Source: Burkholderiales bacterium
GTDB lineage: Bacteria; Pseudomonadota; Gammaproteobacteria; Burkholderiales; Burkholderiaceae_E
Assembly (NCBI GenBank): GCA_020248665.1
Contig: JADCHE010000064.1
Span: 1 to 54,889, forward strand
Length of the DNA stretch: 54,889 nt
Reading direction: 5' to 3'
Shown here: positions 27,775-38,300 of the stretch, piece after piece
How positions within the stretch are numbered: position 1 is the stretch's first letter
Layout: every line of letters starts with the position of its first letter
Translations under genes and position numbers: made by a program
Notes under the pieces: model-generated
What the model saw: only the letters and a program-made list of their open reading frames with translations
What the model was told of the DNA's origin: nothing
The model's database searches: none

Positions 27775-30104
27775 TGCGCTGGTTCGGCCGCGGCCGCGCC
27801 GAGGAGGTCCGCTCCGGGCCGGTCCTCGTCGTCGAGTCGCTCGACGTCTACTACGGGCGCGCGCACGCGCTGCAGTCGGTCTCGCTCGAGCTCGAGCGCG
27901 GCGTGCTCGCGGTGGTCGGCCGCAACGGCATGGGCAAGACCACGCTGTGCAACGCGATCACCGGCCTGGTGCCGGCGACCGGCAGCGTGCGCCTGTCGGG
28001 CGACGAGATCCTCGGCAAGGCGCCGAACGCGATCACCGCGCTCGGCATCGGCTACGTGCCGCAGGGCCGGCGCGTCTGGCCCTCGCTGTCGGTCGACGAG
28101 CACCTGCGGCTCGCGGCCGCGACCGCGCGCAAGGGGCCGTGGACGGTCTCCCGGGTCTACCAGACCTTCCCGCGGCTGGCCGAGCGCAAGGGTAACGGGG
28201 GCGCGCAGCTCTCCGGCGGTGAGCAGCAGATGCTCGCGATCGGCCGCGCGCTGCTGTTCAACCCGAAGCTGCTGGTGATGGACGAGCCGACCGAGGGGCT
28301 CGCGCCGGTGATCGTCGAGCAGGTCGCGCTGATGCTGAAGACGCTCGCCGCCGACGGGGCGATCTCGGTGCTGCTGATCGAGCAGAACCTCGGCGTCGCG
28401 ATCGAGGTCGCCGACCGGATCGCGGTGATGGTCAACGGTCGCGTCGCGCGCACGATGCCGGCCGGCGAGCTCGCCGCGGACCGCGAACTGCAGCAGCGGC
28501 TGCTGGGCGTCGGGCGCGGCGCGCACGAGACGCTCGACCCGAGCGAGGCCGCCGGTCCCGCGTCCGGGCTCGACGACGAGCCGTTCCGCGACGAACGGCC
28601 GATCGAGGCGACGGTCTACACGATCCGTCGGGCGCACGACGCCGACGGGTCGTCGGGCCCGGGCCCGGCGCTCGGCGACACGCTGCGCGAGGAGCGGGCG
28701 ATCCGAGGCGTCACGCGCTGGAACGCCCAGGACCCGCAGGCGAGGCCGCTCGACCGGCTGGTCGAAGGGCGCGCCGACGCGCCCGCCGCGCCGCCGTCGA
28801 TCGCGAAGGCCGCCGAGGCGCTCGCGGACGCCGGGCGCGACGCGAAGGTGCTCGAGTTCCCGGTCTCGGCGAGCGTCGAGCGCGCCGCCTACGTCGCGGG
28901 CACCTTCGACACCAAGGGCCGCGAGCTCTTCTTCCTGCGCAACTGCCTCGAGAAGCTCGGCGTGCGCACGGTGACCGTCGACCTGTCGACCGGCTCGACG
29001 CCGTCGCCGGCGATGGTCCACCCGCGCGAGGTCGCGCGGCACCACCCCAAAGGCGAGCGCGCGGTGTTCACCGGCGACCGAGGCTCGGCGGTCGCCGAGA
29101 TGGCGGTCGCGTTCGAGCACTTCGTGCGCCGTCGCCGCGACCTCGGCGGCATCGTGTCGGCCGGTGGGTCGGGCGGCACCGCGCTCGCGACCGCCGCGAT
29201 GCGCGCGCTGCCGATCGGCCTGCCGAAGGTGATGGTCTCGACGGTCGCCTCGGGCGACGTCAAGCCCTACGTCGGGCCCTCGGACCTCTGCATGATGTAC
29301 TCGGTCACCGACGTCTCCGGCATCAACCGGATCTCCGAGCAGGTCCTGTCGAACGCCGCGCACGCGCTCGCCGGCATGATGGCCTGGCGACGCCGCGACG
29401 AGCGCGCCTCCGAGAGCCGGCCCGCGGTCGGGCTGACGATGTTCGGCGTCACCACCGCCTGCGTGCAGGCGGTCACCAAGCAGCTCGAGGACCGCTGGGA
29501 CTGCCTGGTCTTCCACGCGACCGGTACCGGCGGGCAGTCGATGGAGAAGCTCGTCGAATCGGGGCTCCTGTCGGCGGTGATCGACGTGACCACCACCGAG
29601 ATCTGCGACGAGCTCGTCGGCGGCGTGCTGTCGGCGGGGCCCACGCGGATGGACGCGATGTCGCGCGTTCGCGTGCCCTACGTCGGCTCCTGCGGCGCGC
29701 TCGACATGGTGAACTTCTGGGCGATGGACACCGTGCCCGCCCCGTTCCGCGGCCGCAACCTGTACCGCCACAACCAGAACGTCACGCTGATGCGCACGAC
29801 TCGCGAGGAGTGCGCGAAGATCGGCCGCTTCATCGCGGGCAAGCTGAACCGGATGGACGGCCCGGTGCGTTTCCTGATCCCCGAGGGCGGCGTGTCCGCG
29901 CTCGACGCGCCCGGCAAGCCGTTCTGGGACCCGGACGCCGACCGCGCGCTGTTCGACGCGATCGCAGCCGACTTCCGCCCGGGCGCCGACCGCCGCCTCG
30001 TACGCCTGCCCCACAACCTGAACGACCCGGAGTTCGCCGACGCGCTGGTCGCGGCGTTCCTCGAGGTCGCGTCGCCGCGCGATGCGTCGCGCCGCGTGTC
30101 CTGA
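27774..30104 (+). CDS. LivF-like ABC ATPase fused to a Tm-1-like (UPF0261) domain
   Basis: A 776-residue two-part protein. Residues about 16-250 are a complete LivF-type ATPase with Walker [10 protein letters not shown] (49-57), the LSGGEQQ signature (146-152), Walker [11 protein letters not shown] (166-175) and a switch region LLIEQN. A low-complexity, probably flexible linker spans about 251-368. Residues about 370-767 form a Tm-1-like ATP-binding domain (UPF0261), starting [12 protein letters not shown] and including SAGGSGGT and [14 protein letters not shown] normal LivF is about 235 residues, so the extra domain is a true fusion with no stop or frameshift between. The coupling suggests the Tm-1 domain works at or near the importer, but its activity is unknown. 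Confidence 0.88.
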   Translation: MRWFGRGRAEEVRSGPVLVVESLDVYYGRAHALQSVSLELERGVLAVVGRNGMGKTTLCNAITGLVPATGSVRLSGDEILGKAPNAITALGIGYVPQGRRVWPSLSVDEHLRLAAATARKGPWTVSRVYQTFPRLAERKGNGGAQLSGGEQQMLAIGRALLFNPKLLVMDEPTEGLAPVIVEQVALMLKTLAADGAISVLLIEQNLGVAIEVADRIAVMVNGRVARTMPAGELAADRELQQRLLGVGRGAHETLDPSEAAGPASGLDDEPFRDERPIEATVYTIRRAHDADGSSGPGPALGDTLREERAIRGVTRWNAQDPQARPLDRLVEGRADAPAAPPSIAKAAEALADAGRDAKVLEFPVSASVERAAYVAGTFDTKGRELFFLRNCLEKLGVRTVTVDLSTGSTPSPAMVHPREVARHHPKGERAVFTGDRGSAVAEMAVAFEHFVRRRRDLGGIVSAGGSGGTALATAAMRALPIGLPKVMVSTVASGDVKPYVGPSDLCMMYSVTDVSGINRISEQVLSNAAHALAGMMAWRRRDERASESRPAVGLTMFGVTTACVQAVTKQLEDRWDCLVFHATGTGGQSMEKLVESGLLSAVIDVTTTEICDELVGGVLSAGPTRMDAMSRVRVPYVGSCGALDMVNFWAMDTVPAPFRGRNLYRHNQNVTLMRTTREECAKIGRFIAGKLNRMDGPVRFLIPEGGVSALDAPGKPFWDPDADRALFDAIAADFRPGADRRLVRLPHNLNDPEFADALVAAFLEVASPRDASRRVS

Positions 30105-30123
30105 GCCCACGGAGAACGGCCGC

Positions 30124-30963
30124 ATGCCCCGCATCGCCCGCAGCCAGATCCTGTCGAAGTTCCGCGCGATGATCGCGCGCGGCGAGCCGATCGTCGGCGG
30201 CGGCGCCGGCACCGGCCTGTCGGCCAAGTGCGAGGAGGCCGGCGGCATCGACCTGATCGTGATCTACAACTCGGGCCGCTACCGGATGGCCGGCCGCGGC
30301 TCGCTCGCCGGGCTGATGGCGTACGGCAACGCGAACGAGATCGTCGTCGAGATGGCGGCCGAGGTGCTGCCGGTGGTGAAGCGCACGCCGGTGCTCGCCG
30401 GCGTCAACGGCACCGACCCGTTCATGATCACCGACCACTTCCTGCGCCGGCTCGCCGACCTCGGCTTCTCGGGCGTGCAGAACTTCCCGACGGTGGGCCT
30501 GATCGACGGCACGTTCCGCGCGAACCTCGAGGAGACCGGCATGGGCTACGGCCTGGAGGTCGACATGATCCGCGTCGCCTCGAAGCTCGACCTGCTGACG
30601 ACCCCCTACGTGTTCTGCGAGGCCGATGCGCGCGCGATGGCCGGCGCGGGCGCCGACGTCGTGGTGTGCCACCTGGGTCTCACCACCGGCGGCGCGATCG
30701 GCGCCGAGACCGCGCTGAAGCTGCCCGACTGCGTACCGCGCATCGAGGCCTGGGCGGCGGCCGCGCGGGAGGTGAACCCCGAGGTGATCGTGCTGTGCCA
30801 TGGCGGCCCGATCGCCACGCCCGCGGACGCGCAGTGGATCCTGTCGAAGGTGCGCGGTTGCCACGGCTTCTACGGCGCCTCCAGCATGGAGCGGCTGCCG
30901 ACCGAGACCGCGCTCACCGAGACCACGCGCCGCTTCAAGGCGATCACGCGGGCCGCCGCCTGA
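30124..30963 (+). CDS. Phosphoenolpyruvate-hydrolase-like TIM-barrel protein
   Basis: A 279-residue TIM-barrel protein of the PEP_hydrolase family (PF09370 type), related to phosphoenolpyruvate mutase/isocitrate-lyase-like barrels. Visible features are [21 protein letters not shown] near the N-terminus, [16 protein letters not shown], the [23 protein letters not shown] loop in parts, and a late [12 protein letters not shown] loop with SSMERLP. ATG 30124 lies 19 bases after the fusion gene. In plants the same domain is the C-terminal half of Tm-1-like proteins, whose N-terminal half is UPF0261, so the pair here corresponds to a split Tm-1. The enzymatic activity is not established. Confidence 0.87.
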   Translation: MPRIARSQILSKFRAMIARGEPIVGGGAGTGLSAKCEEAGGIDLIVIYNSGRYRMAGRGSLAGLMAYGNANEIVVEMAAEVLPVVKRTPVLAGVNGTDPFMITDHFLRRLADLGFSGVQNFPTVGLIDGTFRANLEETGMGYGLEVDMIRVASKLDLLTTPYVFCEADARAMAGAGADVVVCHLGLTTGGAIGAETALKLPDCVPRIEAWAAAAREVNPEVIVLCHGGPIATPADAQWILSKVRGCHGFYGASSMERLPTETALTETTRRFKAITRAAA

Positions 30964-31014
30964 GCGGCGTGCCCCGCACACGACACCGACACAGAGCATC
31001 GAGGAGACCCCACC

Positions 31015-32763
31015 ATGACCGGCGCCCAATTCGGAAGCTTCATCCTGGGCCTGATCGTCGTCGCGATCGTCGTCGCGATCGTCGTCTGGCTGCTGAACTG
31101 GCTCTACCTGCGCAGCTCCAAGGAGCGCGCGTTCGTGCGGACCGGGCTCGGCGGCCAGAAGGTGGTGATGAACGGCGGCGCGCTGGTGCTGCCGATCGTC
31201 CACGACGTGATCCCGGTCAACATGAACACGCTGCGGCTCGAGGTCTCGCGCGGTCGCGACAAGGCGCTGATCACCAAGGACCGGATGCGGGTCGACGTGG
31301 TGTCGGAGTTCTACGTGCGCGTCCAGGCCTCGACGGAGGCGATCGCGTCGGCCGCGCAGACGCTCGGCACGCGAACGATGCAGCCCGACCAGCTCAAGGA
31401 ACTGGTCGAGGGCAAGTTCGTCGATGCGCTGCGCACCGTGGCCGCCGAGATGACGATGGAGGAGCTTCACGAGAAGCGCGGCGAGTACGTCAGGCGCGTG
31501 CGCTCGGTGGTGGCGAGCGACCTGCTGCAGAACGGCCTGGAGCTGGAGACGGTGTCGCTGACCCAGCTCGACCAGACCGCGATGGAGTACTTCAACCCGT
31601 CGAACGCGTTCGACGCCGAGGGCCTGACGCGGCTGACCGAGCAGATCGAGCGGAGGAAGAAGATCCGCAACGACATCGAACAGGATACGATGATCCAGAT
31701 CCGCAACAAGAACCTGGAGACCGAGCGCCAGGCGTTGGACATCGACCGCGAGCTCGAGAGCGCGCGGCTCTCGCAGGAGCGAGAGGTCGAGGTGCAGCGT
31801 GCGACTCAGCGCGCCGACCTCGCCCGCGAGCGGGCGGAGAAGGAGCAGTCGGCCGAGCGCGCGCAGATCCAGGCGCGCGAGGCGGTCGAGCGGGCGCGCA
31901 TCATGAGCGAGCGCGCGCTCGAGGAGGAGCGGATCGCGAAGGAACGCGAGGTCCAGTCGCTCGAGATCGAGCGGCGCAAGGCGCTGGAGCTCGCCGAGCA
32001 GCAGCGCGCGATCGCGGTCGCCGAGCAGAGCCGCGCGCAGAGTGTCGCGCAGGCCGAGGCCGACCGCGCGCGGGCGCAGGCGGTGGCCGAGGAGGAGAAG
32101 GTCTTCACCGTCCGCGAGACCGAGATGGCCGAGCGGCGCAAGGCGATCGAGCTGATCGCGGCCTCGCAGGACGCCGAGCGCGACGGCATCCGGCTGCGGC
32201 TCGCCGCCGAGGCCGAGCGCGACGCGGCCGCCGACCGGGGCGCCGCGGTCCGCGCCGAGGCCGAGGCCGAGGCGGATGCCGAGCGCATCCGCGCGATGGC
32301 CGCGAAGATCCGCCACGAGATCGAGGCCGAGGGCCAGCGCCTGATGAACGAGGCGGCGAACACGCTGACGCTCGAGGCGCGGATGTCGGCGATGCGGATG
32401 CGGCTGATCGACAGGCTCGAGGGCATCATCCGCGAGCAGGTCAAGCCGATGGAGCGCATCGAGGGCATCAAGATCCTGCACGTCGACGGGCTCGGGGGCG
32501 GCGGCGGCAATGGCTACGACATGAACGGCAGCGGCGGCGGCTTCGCCGACGGCGTCGTCAACTCCGCGCTGCGCTACCGCGCGCAGGCGCCGCTGGTCGA
32601 CCAGCTGCTGCGCGAGATCGGCATCCAGGGTGGCGACGTCGGACACCTCGCGACCGGCATGCTGGAGCGCGCGACGATCGCGGGGGCGGGCGCGGTGGCC
32701 GGCGCGAGCGGGCAGGGGGGCGGCAACCCGGCGCTGCCGTCGGGGCCGCAGGCGGAGAGGTGA
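31015..32763 (+). CDS. Flotillin / YqiK-like SPFH membrane protein
   Basis: A 582-residue membrane protein. One N-terminal helix (about 8-30, Val/Ile-rich) is followed by an SPFH/band-7 domain (about 35-200, with RMRVDVVSEFYVRVQ). A long Glu/Ala/Arg coiled coil (about 205-440) and a Gly-rich C-terminal region (about 485-582) follow. This layout matches YqiK and flotillins, which form membrane microdomains. A GAGGAG ribosome site sits 8 bases before ATG 31015. It is 51 bases after the PEP-hydrolase-like gene, so it is probably in the same operon. A scaffold role for the transporter and enzymes is possible but unproven. Confidence 0.9.
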   Translation: MTGAQFGSFILGLIVVAIVVAIVVWLLNWLYLRSSKERAFVRTGLGGQKVVMNGGALVLPIVHDVIPVNMNTLRLEVSRGRDKALITKDRMRVDVVSEFYVRVQASTEAIASAAQTLGTRTMQPDQLKELVEGKFVDALRTVAAEMTMEELHEKRGEYVRRVRSVVASDLLQNGLELETVSLTQLDQTAMEYFNPSNAFDAEGLTRLTEQIERRKKIRNDIEQDTMIQIRNKNLETERQALDIDRELESARLSQEREVEVQRATQRADLARERAEKEQSAERAQIQAREAVERARIMSERALEEERIAKEREVQSLEIERRKALELAEQQRAIAVAEQSRAQSVAQAEADRARAQAVAEEEKVFTVRETEMAERRKAIELIAASQDAERDGIRLRLAAEAERDAAADRGAAVRAEAEAEADAERIRAMAAKIRHEIEAEGQRLMNEAANTLTLEARMSAMRMRLIDRLEGIIREQVKPMERIEGIKILHVDGLGGGGGNGYDMNGSGGGFADGVVNSALRYRAQAPLVDQLLREIGIQGGDVGHLATGMLERATIAGAGAVAGASGQGGGNPALPSGPQAER

Positions 32764-32764
32764 G

Positions 32765-33202
32765 GTGATCAAGGTCTACACAAGCAGCGTCATCGACGCC
32801 CCCGCCGACTCGGTCTGGTCGACGGTACGCGACTTCAACGCGCTGCCGCGCTGGACCCCGTTCGTCGCCGACTCGCGGATCGAGGGCGGCCTGCCCTCCG
32901 ATCAGGTGGGCTGCGTGCGCAATTTCGTGCTGAAGGACGGCGGCGCGATCCGCGAGCAGCTGCTCGCGCTCTCCGACTTCGACTACACCTGCACCTACTC
33001 GATCCTGGAGAGCCCGATGGGTGTCGAGAACTACGTCGCGACGCTCAAGCTCACGCCGGTGACCGACGGCAACCGCACCTTCGCCGAGTGGTGGGCCGAG
33101 TTCGACGCGCCGCCGGGCCGCGAGGCGGAGCTCGCCGAGTCGATCGGCCAGGGCGTGTTCCAGGCCGCGTTCACTGCGCTCAAGCAGCTGTTGCGCCGGT
33201 GA
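32765..33202 (+). CDS. SRPBCC-family protein (polyketide cyclase/START-like)
   Basis: A 145-residue helix-grip protein with the N-terminal SSVIDAPADSVWSTVRDF segment and the core GCVRNFVLKDGGAIREQLLALSD. The fold binds hydrophobic ligands in a central cavity. GTG 32765 is one base past the flotillin stop. The stop overlaps the next gene's GTG (GTGA). It is a close paralogue of the N-terminal domain of the following fusion protein, indicating a tandem duplication. Confidence 0.85.
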   Translation: MIKVYTSSVIDAPADSVWSTVRDFNALPRWTPFVADSRIEGGLPSDQVGCVRNFVLKDGGAIREQLLALSDFDYTCTYSILESPMGVENYVATLKLTPVTDGNRTFAEWWAEFDAPPGREAELAESIGQGVFQAAFTALKQLLRR

Positions 33203-34719
33203 TCAAGGTCACGCGCTCGGCGGTGATCGACGCGCCGATCGGCGTCGTCTGGTCGCTGATCCGCGACTTCAACAGCCACTGGGCCTGGCATCCGGCGGTC
33301 GGCCCGTCGCGCATCGAGGGCGACGAGCCGGCCGACCAGGTCGGCTGCGTGCGCAACTTCGCACTGAAGGACGGCAACCGGATCCGCGAGCAGCTGATCG
33401 CGCTGTCCGACCGCGAGCACGTCAGCACCTACTGCATCCTCGACGCGACGCTGCCCATGCGGCGCTACGTCGCCACCGTGCGGCTCTCGCGGGTGACCGA
33501 CGGCGACCGCACGTTCTGGCACTGGCAGTCGACCTTCGACGTGCCGCGCGGCCGCGAGCGCGAGTTCGCCGACCTGGTGGGTCGCGGCGTCTACGAGGCC
33601 GGCTTCCAGGGCGTGCGCGACTGGCTGCGTGCCCACGGTCGGCGGCCGTGGTCGATGCGCGACCAGGGGCCTGCGCGCGACGGCGGCGGCATCGCCGAGG
33701 CGATCGCGCGCGGGCCGGCGGCCGGCCGTTCGCGCGGGCCGGTCGCGGGCCAGGCGGTGTTCGTCGAGCGCCACGGCGGCCCGGACGTGCTCGCCCTGCG
33801 CGCGACCTCGGCGCCGCCCCCTGGCCCCGGGGAGGCGCGCATCCGCCAGACCGCGATCGGGATCAACTACATCGACGTCTACGTCCGCAAGGGTCAGTAC
33901 CCGCTGCTGTCGCCGCCCGCAGTGCCCGGCATGGAGGCCGCGGGCGTCGTCGTCGACGTCGGCGAGGGCGTGTCGAACGTCGCCCCGGGCGACCGCGTCG
34001 CCTACGCGTGCGTGCCGCCCGGCAGCTACGCGACGGTGCGCACGATGGCGGCGGCCCCGCTGGTGAGGCTGCCGGCGACGATCGACGACGAGACCGCGGC
34101 CGCGGCGATGCTCAAGGGCCTGTCGGCCGAGTACCTGCTGTTTCGCCTGAGGCGGGTCGGCGCCGGCGACACGATCCTGGTCCACGCGGCCGCGGGCGGC
34201 CTCGGCCTGCTGCTGTGCCAGTGGGCGTCGCGGCTCGGCGCGACCGTGCTCGGCACCGTGTCGACCGAGGACAAGGCGCGGACCGCGCGCGCGCACGGCT
34301 GCGCGCATCCGATCGTCGCGCCCGACGCGCGCTTCGCCGACCGTGTGCTCGAGCTGACCTCGGATCGCGGCGCCGACGTGGTCTACGACGGCCTCGGCGC
34401 GGACGCCGCCGACGAGAACCTGCGCGCGGTCGCGACCACCGGCCTGTGGGTCAGCTACGGCCAGGCGACCGGCCCGCTGCCGCCGATCGACCCGGGCCGC
34501 CTCGAGGCGCGCTCGATCTCGCTCGCGCGCCCGGTGCTGTTCCACTTCACCGAGGACCCGCGCCGGCTCGCCGAGATGAGCGCGAGGCTGTTCGACGCGA
34601 TCGAGCGCAACCTGCTGACGGTGCGCGTCGGCGGCCGATGGCCGCTCGGTGCCGCGGCCGACGCGCACCACGCGCTGGAGTCGCGCGGCACCACGGGCTC
34701 GCTGCTGCTGCTGCCCTGA
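33199..34719 (+). CDS. SRPBCC domain fused to NAD(P)H:quinone oxidoreductase (MDR superfamily)
   Basis: A 506-residue fusion. Residues about 1-140 are an SRPBCC domain matching the protein just upstream (SAVIDAPIGVVWSLIRDF, GCVRNFALKDGNRIREQLIALSD). After a short linker, residues about 185-506 are a zinc-free MDR quinone oxidoreductase: AIGINYIDVYVRKGQYP, PGMEAAGVV, the nucleotide-binding HAAAGGLGLLLCQWA (AxxGxxG type) and GADVVYDGLG. It probably reduces quinones or enones with NADPH while the SRPBCC part binds a lipophilic substrate. GTG 33199 overlaps the preceding stop. It is the last gene of the operon. Confidence 0.87.
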   Translation: MIKVTRSAVIDAPIGVVWSLIRDFNSHWAWHPAVGPSRIEGDEPADQVGCVRNFALKDGNRIREQLIALSDREHVSTYCILDATLPMRRYVATVRLSRVTDGDRTFWHWQSTFDVPRGREREFADLVGRGVYEAGFQGVRDWLRAHGRRPWSMRDQGPARDGGGIAEAIARGPAAGRSRGPVAGQAVFVERHGGPDVLALRATSAPPPGPGEARIRQTAIGINYIDVYVRKGQYPLLSPPAVPGMEAAGVVVDVGEGVSNVAPGDRVAYACVPPGSYATVRTMAAAPLVRLPATIDDETAAAAMLKGLSAEYLLFRLRRVGAGDTILVHAAAGGLGLLLCQWASRLGATVLGTVSTEDKARTARAHGCAHPIVAPDARFADRVLELTSDRGADVVYDGLGADAADENLRAVATTGLWVSYGQATGPLPPIDPGRLEARSISLARPVLFHFTEDPRRLAEMSARLFDAIERNLLTVRVGGRWPLGAAADAHHALESRGTTGSLLLLP

Positions 34720-34737
34720 GGCGCCGAGCGCTGCCGT

Positions 34738-35298
34738 TCAGACCGTCCAGAGCAGCAGCCGGCTGGTCTTGCGCAGGCCGACCCGCTTCTCAGGCGCCTC
34801 GATCTCGATCGCCTTCTGCGGCGGCCAGTCGCCCATGTCCCAGTCGTGCGAGACCAGCCGCGTGCCGGGCTTCAGCGCCCGCAGCCGCGGCCGCAGTCGC
34901 AGGTTCACGTCGGGGAGCAGGTACATCGTGATCACCGTCGCCGAGGACAGGTCGGCGACGAAGATGTCGTCGACGACGAACCGCGCGAGCTCGCCGACGC
35001 CCTCGAGACGCGCATTGCGCGTCGCGATCGACGCGAGCCGCGGGTCGATCTCGTAGCCGAGGCCCCGCGTGCCCCAGCGCTTCGCGGCGGTGATCACGAT
35101 CCGGCCGTCGCCGGAGCCGAGGTCGATCAGCCGGTCCGAGGGGCCTACGCCCGCGAGGTCGAGCATCGCGTCGACGACGTTCTGCGGCGTGGTGACGTAG
35201 GGCACGTCGAGGTCGCTGACTTCCTGCCCCGCGAGCTCGACGGTGCGGCAGGCGAGGGGGGCGCCGAGCAGCGCGCTCAGCATCGAGCGACGGTCCAT
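34738..35298 (-). CDS. SAM-dependent class I methyltransferase with hydrophobic N-terminus
   Basis: A 186-residue protein with a Rossmann methyltransferase core. Motif I is LIDLGSGDGRIVI (about 57-69), followed by GYEIDP (acidic loop) and VDDIFVADLSSATVITMYLLP. The N-terminus MDRRSMLSALLGAPLAC looks like a short export signal or membrane anchor, seen in related proteobacterial methyltransferases of unknown substrate. It lies 34 bases after the histidine kinase stop on the same strand, so is probably the third gene of that unit. It converges on the quinone oxidoreductase gene. Confidence 0.82.
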   Translation of the reverse strand: MDRRSMLSALLGAPLACRTVELAGQEVSDLDVPYVTTPQNVVDAMLDLAGVGPSDRLIDLGSGDGRIVITAAKRWGTRGLGYEIDPRLASIATRNARLEGVGELARFVVDDIFVADLSSATVITMYLLPDVNLRLRPRLRALKPGTRLVSHDWDMGDWPPQKAIEIEAPEKRVGLRKTSRLLLWTV

Positions 35299-35332
35299 CC
35301 GGCCATTCTAGCGAACGGCCGGCGCGCGCCGG

Positions 35333-38300
35333 TCAGCCTGCGACCGGCTGCGCCGCCCATCCCGCGCGCGCGGCGGCGAACGCGTCGCGCAGTGTCGCGA
35401 GCGTCGCGGCCGCCTCGGCCTCGTCGCAGTGCTCGAGCATCGCGCTCGCGGCGGCCACCGCCTCGAAGCCTAGGCTCGACGATGCGCCCTTCAGGCTGTG
35501 CGCGGCCGCGCGCCGAGCGGCCGCATCGCCGGCCGCGACCGCCGCCACGCAGGCATCGAGATCGGTCCCGGCCTTCGGCCAGTAGACCTCGGCGACCAGC
35601 TGCCAGACGTCCTCGCCGAGGTCCTCCTGCATCACGGCGACCGAGGCCGCGTCGGGGCGTTCGACCGCGTCGACCGACGGTACCCGGTCCGTCGGAGGCG
35701 GCGCCTGCGGCATCGCCGGCGCGGCGGACGGCGGCTCGGCCGACGGCGCTCCGCTCGACCGAGCGTAGCGCAGCAGCACCCGCTCCAGGGCCGGCCAGTC
35801 GATCGGCTTGGTCAGGTAGTCGTCGAGGCCGCTCGACATGCAGCGCTCGCGGAACTCCGGCAGCGCGTCGGCGGTCAGCGCGACGATCGGCACCCGCCCG
35901 CGCGGCCCGGCGAGGGCGCGGATCGCCCGCGTCGCGCCGACGCCGTCGAGCTCGGGCATCTGCATGTCCATGAGCACCAGGTCGTAGTCGCGCTCGCGGA
36001 CCGCCTCGACCGCCTGCAGTCCGTTCTCGACCAGGTCGACGCGGTGCGCCGCGCGGCCGAGCCGGGTTCCGACGAGCAGGCGGTTGGTCGCGTTGTCCTC
36101 GGCGAAGAGGATCCGCATGCCGCGCGCCTTCGGCGCCTCGCTCGGCGTCGCGTCGCGCGGCGCCTGCGGCTCGGCGCCCGCCACCTCGAGCCGCACGGAG
36201 AAGCGGAAGGTCGAGCCGAAGCCGGACTGGCTGTCGACGTCGATCGTGCCGCCCATCGCTTCGACCAGGTGGCGGCAGATCGCCAGGCCGAGGCCGGTGC
36301 CGCCGAAGCGACGCGTCATCGAGCTGTCGGCCTGCTGGAACGGGCGGAACAGCGTCGGCAGCACGTCCGTCGCGATGCCGACGCCGGTGTCGGACACCGC
36401 GAACGCGAGTTCGACGCCGCCGTCCTCGAGCTCGCGTGTGCGCCCGACGATCGTGATGGTGCCGCGCTCGGTGAACTTGATCGCGTTCCCGACGAGGTTG
36501 AACAGTACCTGCCGCAGCCGCGTCGGATCGCCCCGCAGCGCGGGTACCGTCCCCTCGGGCCAGCGCACCGACAGGTTGTTGCCGCGCTGCGAGGCCGAGG
36601 GCGCGAGCAGCGCGGTGACCTCTCGGACCACCGCGTCTGGACGGAAGTCGATCGCCTCGAGCTGCAGCTTGCCCGCCTCGATCTTCGAGTAGTCGAGCAC
36701 GTCGTTCAGAACGGTGAGCAGCGCGCGCGCCGAGCCCTGCAGCACCTCGGCGAGCCGGCCCTGCTCGTCGGTCATGCGCGTGTCGCGCAGCAGGTCGATC
36801 ATGCCGATGATGCCGGTCATCGGCGTGCGCAGCTCGTGGCTCATCATCGCGAGGAACTTCGCCTTCGCGGAGGCGGCCGACTCCGCGGCGTCGCGGGCCT
36901 CGCGCAGTTGGCGCTCGTGGCGCTCGCGCTCGGCGATGTCGTGCCACGCGACGAGCATGGCGTCTTGGTCGCCGAGCCGGATCGGCGTCAGCGTCATCTC
37001 GACCGGGAATTCGGTGCCGTCGAGCGCGAGCGCGGTCCAGACGAGGCGCTTCACCCCGTCGGCGCGTGCCTGCGCGGTGGCCGCCTCGAGCACCTCGGCC
37101 GACGTCGCGTCCGGCTGCGTCGGCGGGGCGAGTTCGTCGAGCCGACGTCCGAGCAGCGCGTCGCGACCACCTGCGCGCAGCAGCATCGCCGCGGCGTCGT
37201 TGCAGTCCACCAGTCCGTCTCGGTCGAACAGCAGGTGCGGCTCGCCGGAGCGCTGGAACAGCGTGCGGAAGCGCTCATCGGCCTGACGCACCTCGGTCAC
37301 GTCGCGCACGATGCCGGTGTAGAGCCGCTCGCCCTGGTCATGGACCTCGCTGACCGCGAACTGCAGCTCAACCGGATGGCCGTCGCGGCGGCGCGTGCGC
37401 AACGTGCGGGCGCGACCGGCGGCGTCGAACCCGGTCTGCGCGGCGCGCCAGCGCTCGAGCGCCGCGCCGGGGTCGGCTGCGTGGTCGCCGGTCGCGGGGG
37501 CGCCCGCCGCTTCGTCGTCGGGCAGCAGCGCGGCGAGCGGCCGGCCGACCGCGTCCGTGGCCGGCACGCCGAAGATCGTCTCGGCCGCGCGGTTGAAGTC
37601 GCGCACGATGCCTTGCGCGTCGACGGTCACGATGCCGTCGGCCGCGGTCTCGACGATGTTGCGCAGCCGGCGCTCCTGGGTCGCGGCCTGCTGCTCCGAG
37701 TGCGCGCGGCTGCGCAGCGCGCGGGCGGTCATCCCGGTGTACAGCACCAGCGCGATCAGCGTCACCAGCATCACCAGGAGCGGTGCGATCAGTTCGCGTT
37801 CCCAACCCGCGACGACCACGCTCCGGGGCATCCGCACGTCGACGACGACGGGGAAGTCCGCGGTCGTGTCGAAGTGCGCCATCCAGCGACGGGCGTCGCC
37901 GGGCAGGTCCTCGAACGCGCCGGTCTCGCGGTCCGGCAGGAACGTGGTGAAGATCGGATGCGGGGTGCGGCGCTTCGCGATGGCCGGATCGCTGCCAGCG
38001 AGCAGCACGCCGTCGTAGCGGTACATCGTGAAGGCGAGGTCCTCGTCGCTCGAGATGTACTTCAGGTCGCCGATCCAACTCGACGACCCGATCACCGCCA
38101 CCACGCTGGGGCGGTCGGCGCGCCCGACGGTGACGCGCGATACCGTGATCCAGCCGTCGAACGCGTACTCGGAGCCCTCCCGGGCGTCCTCGGCGAAGCC
38201 TCGGCCGGACTTCGGCATGCCGAGGTGCAGACGGCCGTCGTCCGGCGCCGAGCGCACGAAGTCGAACGCGGACAGGTCGAGCCCCACGTGGCGGCGGTCG

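Noticed and set aside
28557-28880. Possibility that the LivF and Tm-1 parts are separate genes with an internal start
   Set aside because: The linker has no stop codon, no clear ribosome site and no start just before the Tm-1 domain, so a fusion is the simplest reading. An internal start cannot be fully excluded.
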